A stretch of DNA of 64,000 nucleotides, taken from Micavibrio sp. UBA7657 (GTDB taxonomy: Bacteria; Pseudomonadota; Alphaproteobacteria; Micavibrionales; Micavibrionaceae). Location of the stretch: contig DLHX01000008.1 of the NCBI GenBank assembly GCA_002483465.1, positions 54,531 through 118,530 of the forward strand, written 5' to 3'. The notes under the pieces are model-generated. The model saw only the letters and a program-made list of their open reading frames with translations, was not told where the DNA came from and did no database searches. How positions within the stretch are numbered: the stretch's first letter is position 1; each line of letters begins with the position of its first letter. The translations under genes and the position numbers were made by a program. Shown here piece by piece: positions 23,835-32,881 of this stretch.

Positions 23835-24482
23835 TTAAATCAACGCACCGCCCCAGAAATACCATCCAAGCCCGACGGCAAACAGAACCAGCCCGTACAT
23901 GGAATGCTCTATTGTCACCAGCGCCAGCGATTTGGTCTTGGCGAATGTACTGGCGAATATCAGCCCCGCAATGAAACTGAGCACCGGCGCCACCGGGTTG
24001 ATAAACAGCACATGCGCGTAAGCAAATACAATTGCACTGGCCCAGACCCGCGCCTTCCTCGATTTGAAAAATGGTTTGTAACGCTGGAAGAAGAACGTGC
24101 AGAAAATGAATTCCTGGGGCAGGGCCGAAAAGATGGGATAGAAAAACAGCAAAAACAGAAGAAGCTGCGGTTTTTCTTTAACGATGTAAAACAGCCTCTC
24201 AGGATCGTAATAATAGGTGAAAGCCAGCATAAGCAGGCTGCAGACCAGCCACCTTATAACAATCGGCTTCATATTTTCCCATGTTACAGCTTTCCATTTC
24301 CAGAGAGCCTGAAGCTCCGCAAAATGATAATGCCGGTAAATCGACCAGCACACCGCCCATGCCGCCCACAGGAAAAGAAGCATATAAGGCGCCAGCTTGA
24401 AAATGATGATAACTGTTGGCAGAACAATGCATAAAAGCAGGAATTCAAGAGCGAGAAGGGCCTGACGGTTCATAATTTCCAT
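23835..24482 (-). CDS. CPBP-like (Abi) intramembrane protein
   Basis: A 215-residue integral membrane protein with about six to seven hydrophobic helices. The C-terminal half matches the CPBP/Abi pattern: motif 1 region LPQEFIFCTFFFQRY, motif 2 AIVFAYAHVLF with the conserved His, and motif 3 TIEHSMYGLVLF. CPBP members include Rce1-type proteases, but motif 1 here reads QEFIFC where the family has EExxxR, so catalytic activity is uncertain. The start could be 24482 or an ATG three codons in. It converges on mntR with a 3-bp gap and is head to head with the DUF47 gene. Function not known. Confidence 0.7.
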   Translation of the reverse strand: MEIMNRQALLALEFLLLCIVLPTVIIIFKLAPYMLLFLWAAWAVCWSIYRHYHFAELQALWKWKAVTWENMKPIVIRWLVCSLLMLAFTYYYDPERLFYIVKEKPQLLLFLLFFYPIFSALPQEFIFCTFFFQRYKPFFKSRKARVWASAIVFAYAHVLFINPVAPVLSFIAGLIFASTFAKTKSLALVTIEHSMYGLVLFAVGLGWYFWGGALI

Positions 24483-24553
24483 TTTATCATAAAAATATAG
24501 TGGACGGGTATCGCATCGCGGTATAGATAAAGAGCGTAAAATTGGGGGTTCTG

Positions 24554-25201
24554 ATGTTTAAAGAAGCCGTCGCGAAACTGCTGCCGCGCGAAGACAAGTT
24601 CTACCGCCTGATGGGCGGTCTGGCGGAAGAAGCCCGTCTCTGTGCGATCCACCTCGATACATTCGTCAAATCAGACGACAAAAACCAGAGAACAACAGAA
24701 CTCACAGCCATCAATGAGAGCCGGGTGAGATCCAAAGCGCTAAGCTCCGATATTACCCGCGAACTCTGCTCGACCTTCATCACACCTTATGACCGCGAAG
24801 ACATCCAGGATTTTTCGCACAGCCTGTACAAAATCATCAAGACCATCAAGAAAATCGGCGACCGCCTCGACATGCACGGGCTGGTCAACGGCAAGAGCGC
24901 CAGCTTCTCCCGCCAGACCGGGCTGATTGTCCAGGAAGCCGAAGCCATGCAGGACATGGTTTATGAACTTACAAAAGGCCATCACAACGACCGCATTGTT
25001 GCCAAGGTTAACGTTCTCCATGATCTGGAGAACGAAGGCGATATGGTGCTGAATGAATTGTTTGCGGATCTCTTCCGCGACGAAACCGATATCAAGCAAC
25101 TCATCCTGCTAAAAGATCTTTACAATATGCTTGAAAAAGTCATCGACCGCTACCGCAACGCGGGCGCCGTCGCATTGCAGATCGTTCTGAAACACAGCTG
25201 A
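24554..25201 (+). CDS. DUF47 / PhoU-like phosphate transport regulator
   Basis: A 215-residue helical protein of the DUF47 family, paired with Pit transporters across bacteria and archaea. The ATG at 24554 (MFKEAVAKLLPREDKFYRLM) is chosen over an in-frame TTG four codons earlier, with GGGGG five bases upstream. Family features: ELCSTFITPYDREDIQDFSH and LKDLYNMLEKVIDRYRNAGA. It ends 5 bp before pit. A regulatory or accessory role in low-affinity phosphate uptake is inferred from context. Confidence 0.88.
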   Translation: MFKEAVAKLLPREDKFYRLMGGLAEEARLCAIHLDTFVKSDDKNQRTTELTAINESRVRSKALSSDITRELCSTFITPYDREDIQDFSHSLYKIIKTIKKIGDRLDMHGLVNGKSASFSRQTGLIVQEAEAMQDMVYELTKGHHNDRIVAKVNVLHDLENEGDMVLNELFADLFRDETDIKQLILLKDLYNMLEKVIDRYRNAGAVALQIVLKHS

Positions 25202-25206
25202 CCGAC

Positions 25207-26217
25207 ATGGAAACTGCAGTCATTCTTCTCTGCGTGGTTGTGGTCCTCACACTCATTTTCGATTTCATCAATGGTTTTCACGATGCCGCGAACGCTATCG
25301 CCACGGTCGTCTCAACTCGCGTCATGCGTCCGACGACGGCAGTGCTTTACGGCGGAATTTTAAACTTCGCCGGCGCGCTTCTGGGTACGGAGGTTGCCGC
25401 CACGATCGGGAAAGGGCTGGTCGACGCGAATGCGATTTCACTCCAGACCGTTATGTGTACCGTTCTGGCCGCCATCGTCTGGAATCTCATTACCTGGTAC
25501 AAAGGCCTGCCGACCAGTTCGTCCCATGCCATCATCGGCTCGCTTATGGGCGCGACATTTGCCTCGACCATGAGCGGTCACAGCATCATCTGGCCTGCCG
25601 TTTACAAAAAAGTCCTGATTCCAATGGTCGCCTCGCCGTTGATGGGGCTTTTCATCGGTTTCATGCTCATGGCGCTCCTGACATGGGTCGTCTACCGCAT
25701 GAACCCCGGGAAAATAAACAGGATCTTCGGCAAACTGCAGATCGTATCAGCTGGCTTCATGGCGCTCAGCCACGGCCACAACGATGCGCAGAAATCCATG
25801 GGTATCATCGCCCTGGCGCTCGTGCTGGCTTTCCCCGGCCAGGATTTCCATGTTCCCTTGTGGGTCATCATTACCTGCGCGATTGCCATGGGTCTTGGCA
25901 CCATGTGCGGCGGCTGGCGCATTATCCGCACCCTCGGCTCAAAAATGATCAAGCTGCAGCCCGTCCACGGCTTCGCTGCCGAAACAACCGCATCGCTGAT
26001 CATCGCCGGCGCCTCGCACTGGGGCATCCCGGTCAGCACGACACAGGTCATCTCGTCTTCGATCCTGGGGGTAGGGGCCACGCGCCGCCTGTCAGCCGTT
26101 CGCTGGGGCATTGTCGGGAACATCATCTGGGCGTGGGTACTGACAATTCCGCTGACATTTATCTTTGCGGCTATTTTTATGCTGGTTGCGAAGGCTCTGT
26201 TCCCTGCAATCGTATAA
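25207..26217 (+). CDS. pit: Low-affinity inorganic phosphate transporter (Pit family)
   Basis: A metal-phosphate/proton symporter of the inner membrane, 336 residues and about ten helices. The duplicated PHO4 signatures are clear: FDFINGFHDAANAIATVVST near the N terminus and MALSHGHNDAQKSMGIIAL in the second half. SSHAIIGSLMGA and VSTTQVISSSILGVG are the paired helical motifs. The length is at the short end for Pit, like actinobacterial and alphaproteobacterial members. Co-transcribed with the DUF47 gene. Confidence 0.94.
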   Translation: METAVILLCVVVVLTLIFDFINGFHDAANAIATVVSTRVMRPTTAVLYGGILNFAGALLGTEVAATIGKGLVDANAISLQTVMCTVLAAIVWNLITWYKGLPTSSSHAIIGSLMGATFASTMSGHSIIWPAVYKKVLIPMVASPLMGLFIGFMLMALLTWVVYRMNPGKINRIFGKLQIVSAGFMALSHGHNDAQKSMGIIALALVLAFPGQDFHVPLWVIITCAIAMGLGTMCGGWRIIRTLGSKMIKLQPVHGFAAETTASLIIAGASHWGIPVSTTQVISSSILGVGATRRLSAVRWGIVGNIIWAWVLTIPLTFIFAAIFMLVAKALFPAIV

Positions 26218-26266
26218 TTACCATAAATATAATAGCTATAACGGAAGCGCAAACACTGCAAGCCAT

Positions 26267-26356
26267 TGGCGGAAGAGGTGAGATTCGAACTCACGGGCCC
26301 CGTGAAGGGCCGCCGGTTTTCAAGACCGGTGCAATCAACCGCTCTGCCACTCTTCC
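26267..26356 (-). tRNA. tRNA-Ser (anticodon UGA)
   Basis: On the minus strand the acceptor arms GGAAGAG and CTCTTCC pair perfectly. The D arm is TGGCAGAGCGGTTGATTGCA, the anticodon loop CTTGAAA gives UGA, a long class II variable arm follows, and the T arm contains GTTCGAATC. The discriminator G and the CCA end are encoded. Total length 90 nt including CCA. It lies between pit and mltB on the opposite strand to both. Confidence 0.97.
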
Positions 26357-26463
26357 AAATGTGTAGACGTTATAAGTATATGTTAGAATAAGAGCTTCAT
26401 TTCTTAGCGATTTTTTTGTATGTCTGTCTAGTCCCGTTTGACGGAAAGGCGATTCTGACGACC

Positions 26464-27426
26464 ATGAAAAAACTGGCCCTCCTGGTTACCGCCCTGATGC
26501 TTTTTTCTCCCGCTGCCCATGCGGACGAGGATTTTGATATCTGGCTACGTGAATTCGCGCAGGAAGCGGTCGACAAGGGAATATCCGTGCCGACCGTGGA
26601 GCAGGCCCTTTCAGGTGTGCGGCCTATCGAACAAGTTCTGCGCCTCGACCGCAAGCAACCTGAATCCACCATCACCTTTAACCAATACCGCCAGAATGTC
26701 GTAACGCCCACTCGTGTCAAAAAGGGCAAGGAGCTTTACAACAAAAACCGTGCCCTGCTCGATAGGATCTCCAATGAATCGGGCGTGCCGCCGCAATACA
26801 TCATTGCCTTGTGGGGCATCGAGACGAGCTACGGCGAGAATACCGGCAATTTCAACGTCATCCCTGCGCTTGCCACGCTGGCCTATGACGGACGCCGCAG
26901 CGGTTACTTCAAAGGCGAACTCATCAACGCTCTTAAAATTCTCGATCAGGGACACATTACTCTCGCCGGGATGAAAGGCTCATGGGCGGGCGCGATGGGC
27001 CAGAATCAGTTCATGCCATCCAGTTTCCTCAGCTATTCCGCCGATGGCGATGGCGACGGCAAACGCGACATCTGGAACAACCTGCCGGACGTATTCGCTT
27101 CTTCGGCGCGATACTTAAATGAAGGCGGCTGGCGTCCCGACCAGAAATGGGGACGCGAAGTTTCACTGCCGACCAGCATCCCCGAAAGTTTCACGGGCAT
27201 TGAAAATTCGCGCTTCGTCAGCGAGTGGAAAGAAATGGGCGTCTTCCTCGCAAGCGGCCAGCCAATCCCCGTGACTGAGCGCACCAAAGCCTCCATCATT
27301 TTGCCTGACGGCCCGGATGGTCCGGCCTTTTTGGTCTATGATAACTACCGCGTTATCATGAAATGGAATAAATCCCTCTACTTCGCAACGTCCGTAGGAC
27401 TGCTCGCCGACCGGATCGCTCAATGA
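26464..27426 (+). CDS. mltB: Lytic murein transglycosylase B
   Basis: MltB-type enzymes cleave peptidoglycan glycan strands to 1,6-anhydro products. The ATG at 26464 starts a typical signal peptide (MKKLALLVTALMLFSPAAHA); a frame 16 codons longer would bury it. Of 320 residues, the catalytic Glu is in ALWGIETSYGENTGNF. GSWAGAMGQNQFMPSSFLSY and DGDGKRDIWNNLPDVFAS are the other slt35-type motifs. There is no lipobox, so it is probably soluble periplasmic. It overlaps rlpA by 4 bp in a cell-wall operon. Confidence 0.93.
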   Translation: MKKLALLVTALMLFSPAAHADEDFDIWLREFAQEAVDKGISVPTVEQALSGVRPIEQVLRLDRKQPESTITFNQYRQNVVTPTRVKKGKELYNKNRALLDRISNESGVPPQYIIALWGIETSYGENTGNFNVIPALATLAYDGRRSGYFKGELINALKILDQGHITLAGMKGSWAGAMGQNQFMPSSFLSYSADGDGDGKRDIWNNLPDVFASSARYLNEGGWRPDQKWGREVSLPTSIPESFTGIENSRFVSEWKEMGVFLASGQPIPVTERTKASIILPDGPDGPAFLVYDNYRVIMKWNKSLYFATSVGLLADRIAQ

Positions 27427-28364
27427 TGAAGTTTAAAATTCTTCCCGCGCTGGCCTGCCTCCTGATGCTGGCGTCATGCGCCGAGGCGGAACTCGCCAGC
27501 CACGTCGCCAAAAATACTTTCCCCCGCCAGCAACAACAGGGCAATTTCAAAGTCGGCAATCCTTACAAAGTTGAAGGCAAAACATACACGCCGCAGGAAA
27601 CTTATGAATTTACTGAAACCGGCATCGCGTCGTGGTACGGGCCCGGCTTTCATGGCAAAAAAACCGCCAACGGCGAACGCTTCGACCGCAATGAGTTAAC
27701 GGCTGCGCACAGGACACTGCAGATGCCGTCTCTCGTCCGTGTGACCAACCTTGAAAACGGCCGCTCGCTAGTCGTGCGCATCAACGATCGCGGCCCCTTC
27801 AAGCGTGGCCGCGTCATCGATGTGTCGCAGCGTGCCGCCGAAATGCTCGACTTCAAGGGCAACGGCACCGCCAAGGTGCGCCTCGACCTTCTCGCCGACG
27901 AAAGCAAGGCCCTCGCCATGGCCGCGCGTCAGGGTCAGGACACCGCCGGTGTTGAAGTTGCCATCAACGAGGGCAGGGAGGCGCCGCTTACCTCGCCCAC
28001 AGCCTCAGCCGCTCAAGCAGGCTATCAACCTATTTCCTACACGCCCGGACAGGCAGCGGGTACCGATGTGCCCGGCCATATCAAGGATGGACAATTCTTC
28101 CCCGATCCCGTGCTTGAACACTATCCGGTCACACCAACCAACATTTACGTGCAGGCAGGATCTTTCACGAACCAGGCAAATGCCCAGCAGCTTGCCCAGA
28201 GCCTGAACGGCGTAAGCCCGGCGCGCGTGATACCCGCCTTGGTCAATGGCCGCCAGTTCTACCGCGTGCGCCTCGGCCCGGTTCCGTCGGTTGATCAGGC
28301 CGATGCGCTGCTCGCAAGACTTGCTTCGACGGGCCGCAAAGAATCAATTATTGTTGTCGAATAA
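27423..28364 (+). CDS. rlpA: RlpA septal-ring lipoprotein with SPOR domain
   Basis: RlpA binds and in some species cleaves denuded glycan strands at the septum. The 313-residue protein has a lipoprotein signal (PALACLLMLASCAEAE, lipobox LASC). The double-psi beta-barrel domain (GIASWYGPGFHGKKTANGER; VRINDRGPFKRGRVIDVSQ) keeps the family's catalytic-type D and H positions. A linker is followed by a C-terminal SPOR domain (about 238-313, IYVQAGSFTNQANAQQLA). Two ATGs in a row start the gene and overlap the mltB stop. Confidence 0.93.
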   Translation: MMKFKILPALACLLMLASCAEAELASHVAKNTFPRQQQQGNFKVGNPYKVEGKTYTPQETYEFTETGIASWYGPGFHGKKTANGERFDRNELTAAHRTLQMPSLVRVTNLENGRSLVVRINDRGPFKRGRVIDVSQRAAEMLDFKGNGTAKVRLDLLADESKALAMAARQGQDTAGVEVAINEGREAPLTSPTASAAQAGYQPISYTPGQAAGTDVPGHIKDGQFFPDPVLEHYPVTPTNIYVQAGSFTNQANAQQLAQSLNGVSPARVIPALVNGRQFYRVRLGPVPSVDQADALLARLASTGRKESIIVVE

Positions 28365-28383
28365 CCTGAAAGAAGAGGCCCTG

Positions 28384-29511
28384 ATGTCCCGCAGTTTCGC
28401 CGTATTTTTGCTCATCTTTTTCCTGTACGCCCCGGCCCACGCCGAATCCGTCATGCAGACCGCCGCCAAGCAGGCCATCGTCATCGATTACGATACTGGC
28501 ACCGTCCTGCTCGAGAAAAATTCTGATGAAAAAATGCCGACATCGTCCATGAGCAAGGTCATGACGGCCTACATGATTTTTGACGCGCTGAAACGCGGCC
28601 AGCTTTCCCTCGACCAGCAACTCATGGTTAGCGAAAAAGCCTGGAAGATGGAAGGCTCGAAAATGTTTATCGAGGTCGGCAAGCAGATAAAAGTCGAAGA
28701 CCTCATTCGCGGCGTCATCATCCAGTCAGGCAATGACGCAACCGTTGTGCTTGCGGAAGGACTGGCTGGCTCCGAAGACGTCTTCGCGCAGAACATGACC
28801 AAGAAGGCTCATGAACTCGGCATGACCTCCAGCAATTTTAAAAACGCCAGCGGCTGGCCCGACCCGGATCATTACTCAACAGCCCGCGACCTTTCGACGA
28901 TGGCAAAATCGCTCATCCATGAATTCCCGGACTACTATAAATATTATTCCGAAAAGGAATTCACCTATAACAACATCAAGCAAGGCAACCGCAACCCGCT
29001 GCTTTACCTGAATATCGGCGCAGACGGTATCAAGACGGGCCATACAGAAGCCGCTGGCTACGGCCTGATCGGCTCGGGCACCTCGAATGGCCGCCGCGTG
29101 ATCTTTGTAATTAACGGCCTCAAGGATGAAAAAGAACGCGCCGCCGAAGGTGCCAAGCTTCTCGAATGGGGCCTGAAAAACTTCGAAAATAAGAAACTGT
29201 TCAAGGAGAACAGCGCCGTTGCAAATGCAGCAGTCGCCATGGGCTCGGCTAAATCCGTTCCATTGGTCGTGAAAGATACATTTGCCGTCACCCTTCCGAC
29301 CGCCGCCGCACGTAATTTCAAAGCCACCGTCAATTACAAGGAGCCCTTGATCGCACCCGTGCAGCAAGGTCAGGAAGTCGGCAGCGTTTTGGTTGAAATT
29401 CCGCACGCCGAGCCGATGAAAATTCCGCTCTATGCGGGCGCAGATGTTCCAAAGCTTGGAATTTTTGCAGGAGCACTTGAAAAAGCGCGGAGACTGGCAA
29501 CAGGTAGCTGA
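28384..29511 (+). CDS. dacA: D-alanyl-D-alanine carboxypeptidase (PBP5/6 type)
   Basis: A low-molecular-weight penicillin-binding protein that trims the terminal D-Ala from peptidoglycan. From the ATG at 28384 (MSRSFAVFLLIFFLYAPAHA, signal peptide) there are 375 residues. Active-site motifs are in place: SxxK as Ser55-Met-Ser-Lys58, SGN at 115-117 and KTG at 217-219 (DGIKTGHTEAAG). The C-terminal beta domain and an amphipathic end (GIFAGALEKARRLA) suit membrane association. The stop overlaps the tmk start by one base. Confidence 0.94.
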   Translation: MSRSFAVFLLIFFLYAPAHAESVMQTAAKQAIVIDYDTGTVLLEKNSDEKMPTSSMSKVMTAYMIFDALKRGQLSLDQQLMVSEKAWKMEGSKMFIEVGKQIKVEDLIRGVIIQSGNDATVVLAEGLAGSEDVFAQNMTKKAHELGMTSSNFKNASGWPDPDHYSTARDLSTMAKSLIHEFPDYYKYYSEKEFTYNNIKQGNRNPLLYLNIGADGIKTGHTEAAGYGLIGSGTSNGRRVIFVINGLKDEKERAAEGAKLLEWGLKNFENKKLFKENSAVANAAVAMGSAKSVPLVVKDTFAVTLPTAAARNFKATVNYKEPLIAPVQQGQEVGSVLVEIPHAEPMKIPLYAGADVPKLGIFAGALEKARRLATGS

Positions 29512-30164
29512 TGAGCAAAAAAGGACTTTTCATTACCTTTGAAGGCGGGGAGGGCAGCGGCAAAACCACGCAGGTGAATCGCCTCGCTCAATTCCTGACT
29601 GAAAAGGGCCGGAAGGTCGTCACCACGCGTGAACCCGGCGGCACGCCGGAAGGCGAAAAAATCCGCGATCTGCTCGTACAGCGCGACGGCGGCGAATGGA
29701 ATCCTGTCTCAGAAGTGCTTCTGCTTTTCGCCGCACGCACCATGCATGTCGATAAGGTCATTCTCCCGGCGCTGGAAAAAGGCAAAATCGTCATAAGTGA
29801 CCGTTTCACAGATTCCACCCGCGCCTATCAGGGCTACGGCCATAAATTCCCGCTCGATATCATCGAGGAACTGAATTCCATGGTGGTCGGCGATTTTACG
29901 CCCGACATCACCTTCATTCTCGATATCGAAACGGAGAAGGGGATCGCCCGCTCCGGTCGCCGCATCGCCGCCGAAGCACTGCAGATAAAACAAACCGAAG
30001 ACCGTTTCGAACAAATGGAACTGCAATTCCATGAAAGACTGCGGCAGGGTTTCCTCGACATTGCCAAAAAGAACCCGGATCGCTGCCATGTTATCGATGC
30101 ATCGCTAAAGCCCGACGATATCGCCGCCCGCATCCAGAAAATCGTTCTCGGGAAGATCGGCTGA
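29511..30164 (+). CDS. tmk: Thymidylate kinase
   Basis: Tmk phosphorylates dTMP to dTDP. The 217-residue protein has the P-loop FEGGEGSGKTTQVNRLAQ at residues 8-25, the DR(Y/F) motif in VISDRFTDSTRAYQGYG and the lid region RSGRRIAAEALQIKQTEDRF. It directly follows dacA and precedes holB by 2 bp, the common tmk-holB pairing. Confidence 0.97.
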   Translation: MSKKGLFITFEGGEGSGKTTQVNRLAQFLTEKGRKVVTTREPGGTPEGEKIRDLLVQRDGGEWNPVSEVLLLFAARTMHVDKVILPALEKGKIVISDRFTDSTRAYQGYGHKFPLDIIEELNSMVVGDFTPDITFILDIETEKGIARSGRRIAAEALQIKQTEDRFEQMELQFHERLRQGFLDIAKKNPDRCHVIDASLKPDDIAARIQKIVLGKIG

Positions 30165-30166
30165 CC

Positions 30167-31294
30167 ATGGATCTGTTCGGCGATGACATCGAGGAAGAAA
30201 TTGAAGATGTGGAAGAGGCCGCAGAAGCCGCGCCGCCGGAAAATACTTTTTCGCATCCCCGCACAATGAGTTTGATGCTCGGCCATGCCGAGATCGAAAA
30301 ACGCCTGCTCGAGACATATAATTCTGGCCGCATGCCGCACGCCCTGGTGTTCGCAGGACCCAAAGGCATCGGCAAGGCTACAATGGCCTACCGCTTTGCG
30401 CGCTTCCTGCTCAAAAACGGCATCCATGACCCAAATCAATCGAGCATGTTCGGCGACGCGCCACCCGCAGCAAGCCTGGATGTAAACCCCGCTGACCCGG
30501 TAGCGCGCCGTCTTGCCTCAGGCGGTCACGCCGATTTTTTCAGCACCGAAAAAAAATTCGACGAGGACAAGGGCGTATATAAAGACACGCTCGAAGTCGC
30601 CGAAATCCGCAAGATCGCGCCGTTCCTGCGCATGACGTCATCGGAAGGTGGCTGGCGCATCGTTATCGCCGACGACGCCGACAGCATGACCCGCAGCGCC
30701 CAGAATGGAATTTTAAAAATCCTCGAGGAGCCGCCGCGCAATTCGCTCCTCATCCTCGTCGCGCACAGGGCAGGGTCATTAATTCCCACCATTCGCTCCC
30801 GTGCGCGCTTCATTAATTTCCTGCCGCTTGATAATGCCGCGATGAAGGAATTGATCGGTAAACACAGCCCCAATCTTTCAACGAAAGACACTGAAACTAT
30901 AATTCGTCTTTCGGAAGGAAGTTTCGGCAAAGCCACGCAATATATCGAAAGCGGGATTACGGACACACTCACGACCATCACCCAGATGCTGAAGCAGGAC
31001 ACCCTGCAATGGGTCTCCGTACACAAACTCGCCGACAGCCTTTCGGGGCCGGGCAGCGATCCATCCTATAATGCCTTCCGCGAAATTCTTGACTGGACCC
31101 TGCGCCAGGCCACCCGCGCCCGTGCCCGTGGTGAAGCGCCGCCCGTGCCATTACAGGATTTTCTGAAAAATTCTTCCCTTGAAGAACTGCTGAAAATCTG
31201 TGAAAACCTTGAAGATCATTTCGGCCGGTCCGATGCCGCCAACCTCGACAGGCGCCAGACGGTTTTAGGGGCATTTTCCCTGCTGGCCGCTTAA
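30167..31294 (+). CDS. holB: DNA polymerase III subunit delta'
   Basis: Delta' is a non-motor AAA+ subunit of the clamp loader. The 375-residue protein begins with an acidic stretch (DDIEEEIEDVEEAAEAAPPE), then GPKGIGKATMAYRFARFLL (degenerate P-loop with Ala after Lys, as delta' has), a Walker-B-like DDADSMTRSAQNGILKILEE and sensor 1 RAGSLIPTIRSRARFI. The SRC arginine motif is SRAR here. It sits between tmk and metG, the classic alphaproteobacterial order. Confidence 0.93.
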   Translation: MDLFGDDIEEEIEDVEEAAEAAPPENTFSHPRTMSLMLGHAEIEKRLLETYNSGRMPHALVFAGPKGIGKATMAYRFARFLLKNGIHDPNQSSMFGDAPPAASLDVNPADPVARRLASGGHADFFSTEKKFDEDKGVYKDTLEVAEIRKIAPFLRMTSSEGGWRIVIADDADSMTRSAQNGILKILEEPPRNSLLILVAHRAGSLIPTIRSRARFINFLPLDNAAMKELIGKHSPNLSTKDTETIIRLSEGSFGKATQYIESGITDTLTTITQMLKQDTLQWVSVHKLADSLSGPGSDPSYNAFREILDWTLRQATRARARGEAPPVPLQDFLKNSSLEELLKICENLEDHFGRSDAANLDRRQTVLGAFSLLAA

Positions 31295-31303
31295 GGAGTA
31301 ATT

Positions 31304-32881
31304 ATGGCCGCCAAGCCGGGATCCAAATTTTATATCACCACCGCCATCGCCTATGTGAACGGGCTGCCGCATCTTGGTCATGCGTATGAGGCGATCCTGA
31401 CCGATGTCATGGCAAGATTTCAACGCCTCGACGGACGCGACGTCATGTTCCTGACCGGCACTGATGAACACGGCGAAAAAGTCGCCAAAACCGCCGAGAA
31501 AAATAACGTCGCACCGAAGGCCTTCGCCGACATCAACGCCGCCGCATTCGAGCAGATGGATAAAACGCTCAATATCTCGCATGACGATTTCATCCGCACG
31601 ACGGAGCCGCGCCATTACGCCGCGTCGCAGGCGCTCTGGAAAAAATTGCAGGAGCGGGGGGATATTTATCTCGGCAAATATGAAGGCTGGTATTCCGTCC
31701 GCGAGGAGGGCTATTTCACCGAAGCCGAGCTGACCAAGAACGATAAAGGCCAGATGATCACGCCCAACGGCACCGAGGCCGAATGGGTCGAAGAGCCGAG
31801 CTATTTCTTCAAATTATCCACCTACCGCGACAAGCTGCTGGATCTGTACCAGAAAAATCCTGATTTCATCCAACCGGCAACGCGCAAAAATGAAATTGTA
31901 AGTTTCGTGTCGCAGGAAGGCGGCCTGAAAGATATTTCAGTTTCGCGTCACAAAAAACGCCTGTCATGGGGCATCCCGGTTCCCGGCGATGAAGACCATG
32001 TCATGTATGTCTGGCTTGATGCACTCACGAATTACATCACGTCGCCCGGCTACCCGGATGAAAAAAAAGACACGTTCAAAAAATACTGGCCCGCCGATTA
32101 TCACGTCATCGGCAAGGACATCATTCGCTTCCACGCTATTTACTGGCCCGCCTTTTTAATGTCAGCAGATATCGAACTGCCGAAAACAATTTTCGCGCAT
32201 GGATTTATTAATGTGCAGGGCGCCAAGATGTCGAAATCCGTCGGCAATGTTTTGTCACCGGATGATCTTGTCCGCACATATGGCCTCGACCAGATCCGTT
32301 ATTTCCTGATGCGCGAAATCCCGCACGGTGAAGACGGAAATTTCAGCCACGAACAGGCCGTTCAACGCATCAACGCCGATCTCGCCAACGGTCTTGGCAA
32401 TCTGGCGCAAAGAACGCTCTCGCAAATCTATAAAAACTGCGATTCCAAATTCCCGAAGCCGGGGGCTTTGACGGACGAAGACAAGCACCTTCTTGATGCC
32501 GCGCAAACTAAAATGCTCGAGGTCGTCCGTGTCGAATTCAACAAGTTTAAGTTCAACAAGGGCCTTGAGGCTATTATTTCAGTAGCTGCGAAGGCCGACG
32601 CCTACATCGACGTACAGGCACCATGGAAACTGAAAAAAGAAAATGTCGAGCGTATGAACACGGTTTTGTATGTGCTGGCCGAAGTCATTCGCTGCCTCGG
32701 CATCATCATCCAGCCTGTTGTGCCTGATTCATCCGCAAAACTGCTCGATCAATTGAAAGTCAGCGCCGACGAACGCGCATATACACACCTCGCACCGAAA
32801 TACGCGTTGAAGCCCGGCGCGGTAATCGACCAACCCATCGGCGTGTTCCCGCGTCTGAATTTAGAGGAAGAAGCTGCGTAA
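31304..32881 (+). CDS. metG: Methionyl-tRNA synthetase
   Basis: MetG charges tRNA-Met. The 525-residue protein is a class I enzyme with the HIGH-type motif GLPHLGHAYEA at about residues 19-29 and KMSKS in GAKMSKSVGNVLSPDDLVR. The helical anticodon-binding domain follows (FNKFKFNKGLEAIISVAAKA). It lacks a C-terminal tRNA-binding (OB-fold) extension, as usual for alphaproteobacterial MetG. AGGAGTAATT precedes the ATG. The stop overlaps the tatD start (TAATG). Confidence 0.97.
   Translation: MAAKPGSKFYITTAIAYVNGLPHLGHAYEAILTDVMARFQRLDGRDVMFLTGTDEHGEKVAKTAEKNNVAPKAFADINAAAFEQMDKTLNISHDDFIRTTEPRHYAASQALWKKLQERGDIYLGKYEGWYSVREEGYFTEAELTKNDKGQMITPNGTEAEWVEEPSYFFKLSTYRDKLLDLYQKNPDFIQPATRKNEIVSFVSQEGGLKDISVSRHKKRLSWGIPVPGDEDHVMYVWLDALTNYITSPGYPDEKKDTFKKYWPADYHVIGKDIIRFHAIYWPAFLMSADIELPKTIFAHGFINVQGAKMSKSVGNVLSPDDLVRTYGLDQIRYFLMREIPHGEDGNFSHEQAVQRINADLANGLGNLAQRTLSQIYKNCDSKFPKPGALTDEDKHLLDAAQTKMLEVVRVEFNKFKFNKGLEAIISVAAKADAYIDVQAPWKLKKENVERMNTVLYVLAEVIRCLGIIIQPVVPDSSAKLLDQLKVSADERAYTHLAPKYALKPGAVIDQPIGVFPRLNLEEEAA

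Noticed and set aside
25455..26366. A 303-codon plus-strand frame running through pit and the tRNA-Ser
   Set aside because: It is another frame of the well-supported pit gene and reads through a tRNA; composition is His/Arg-rich nonsense.
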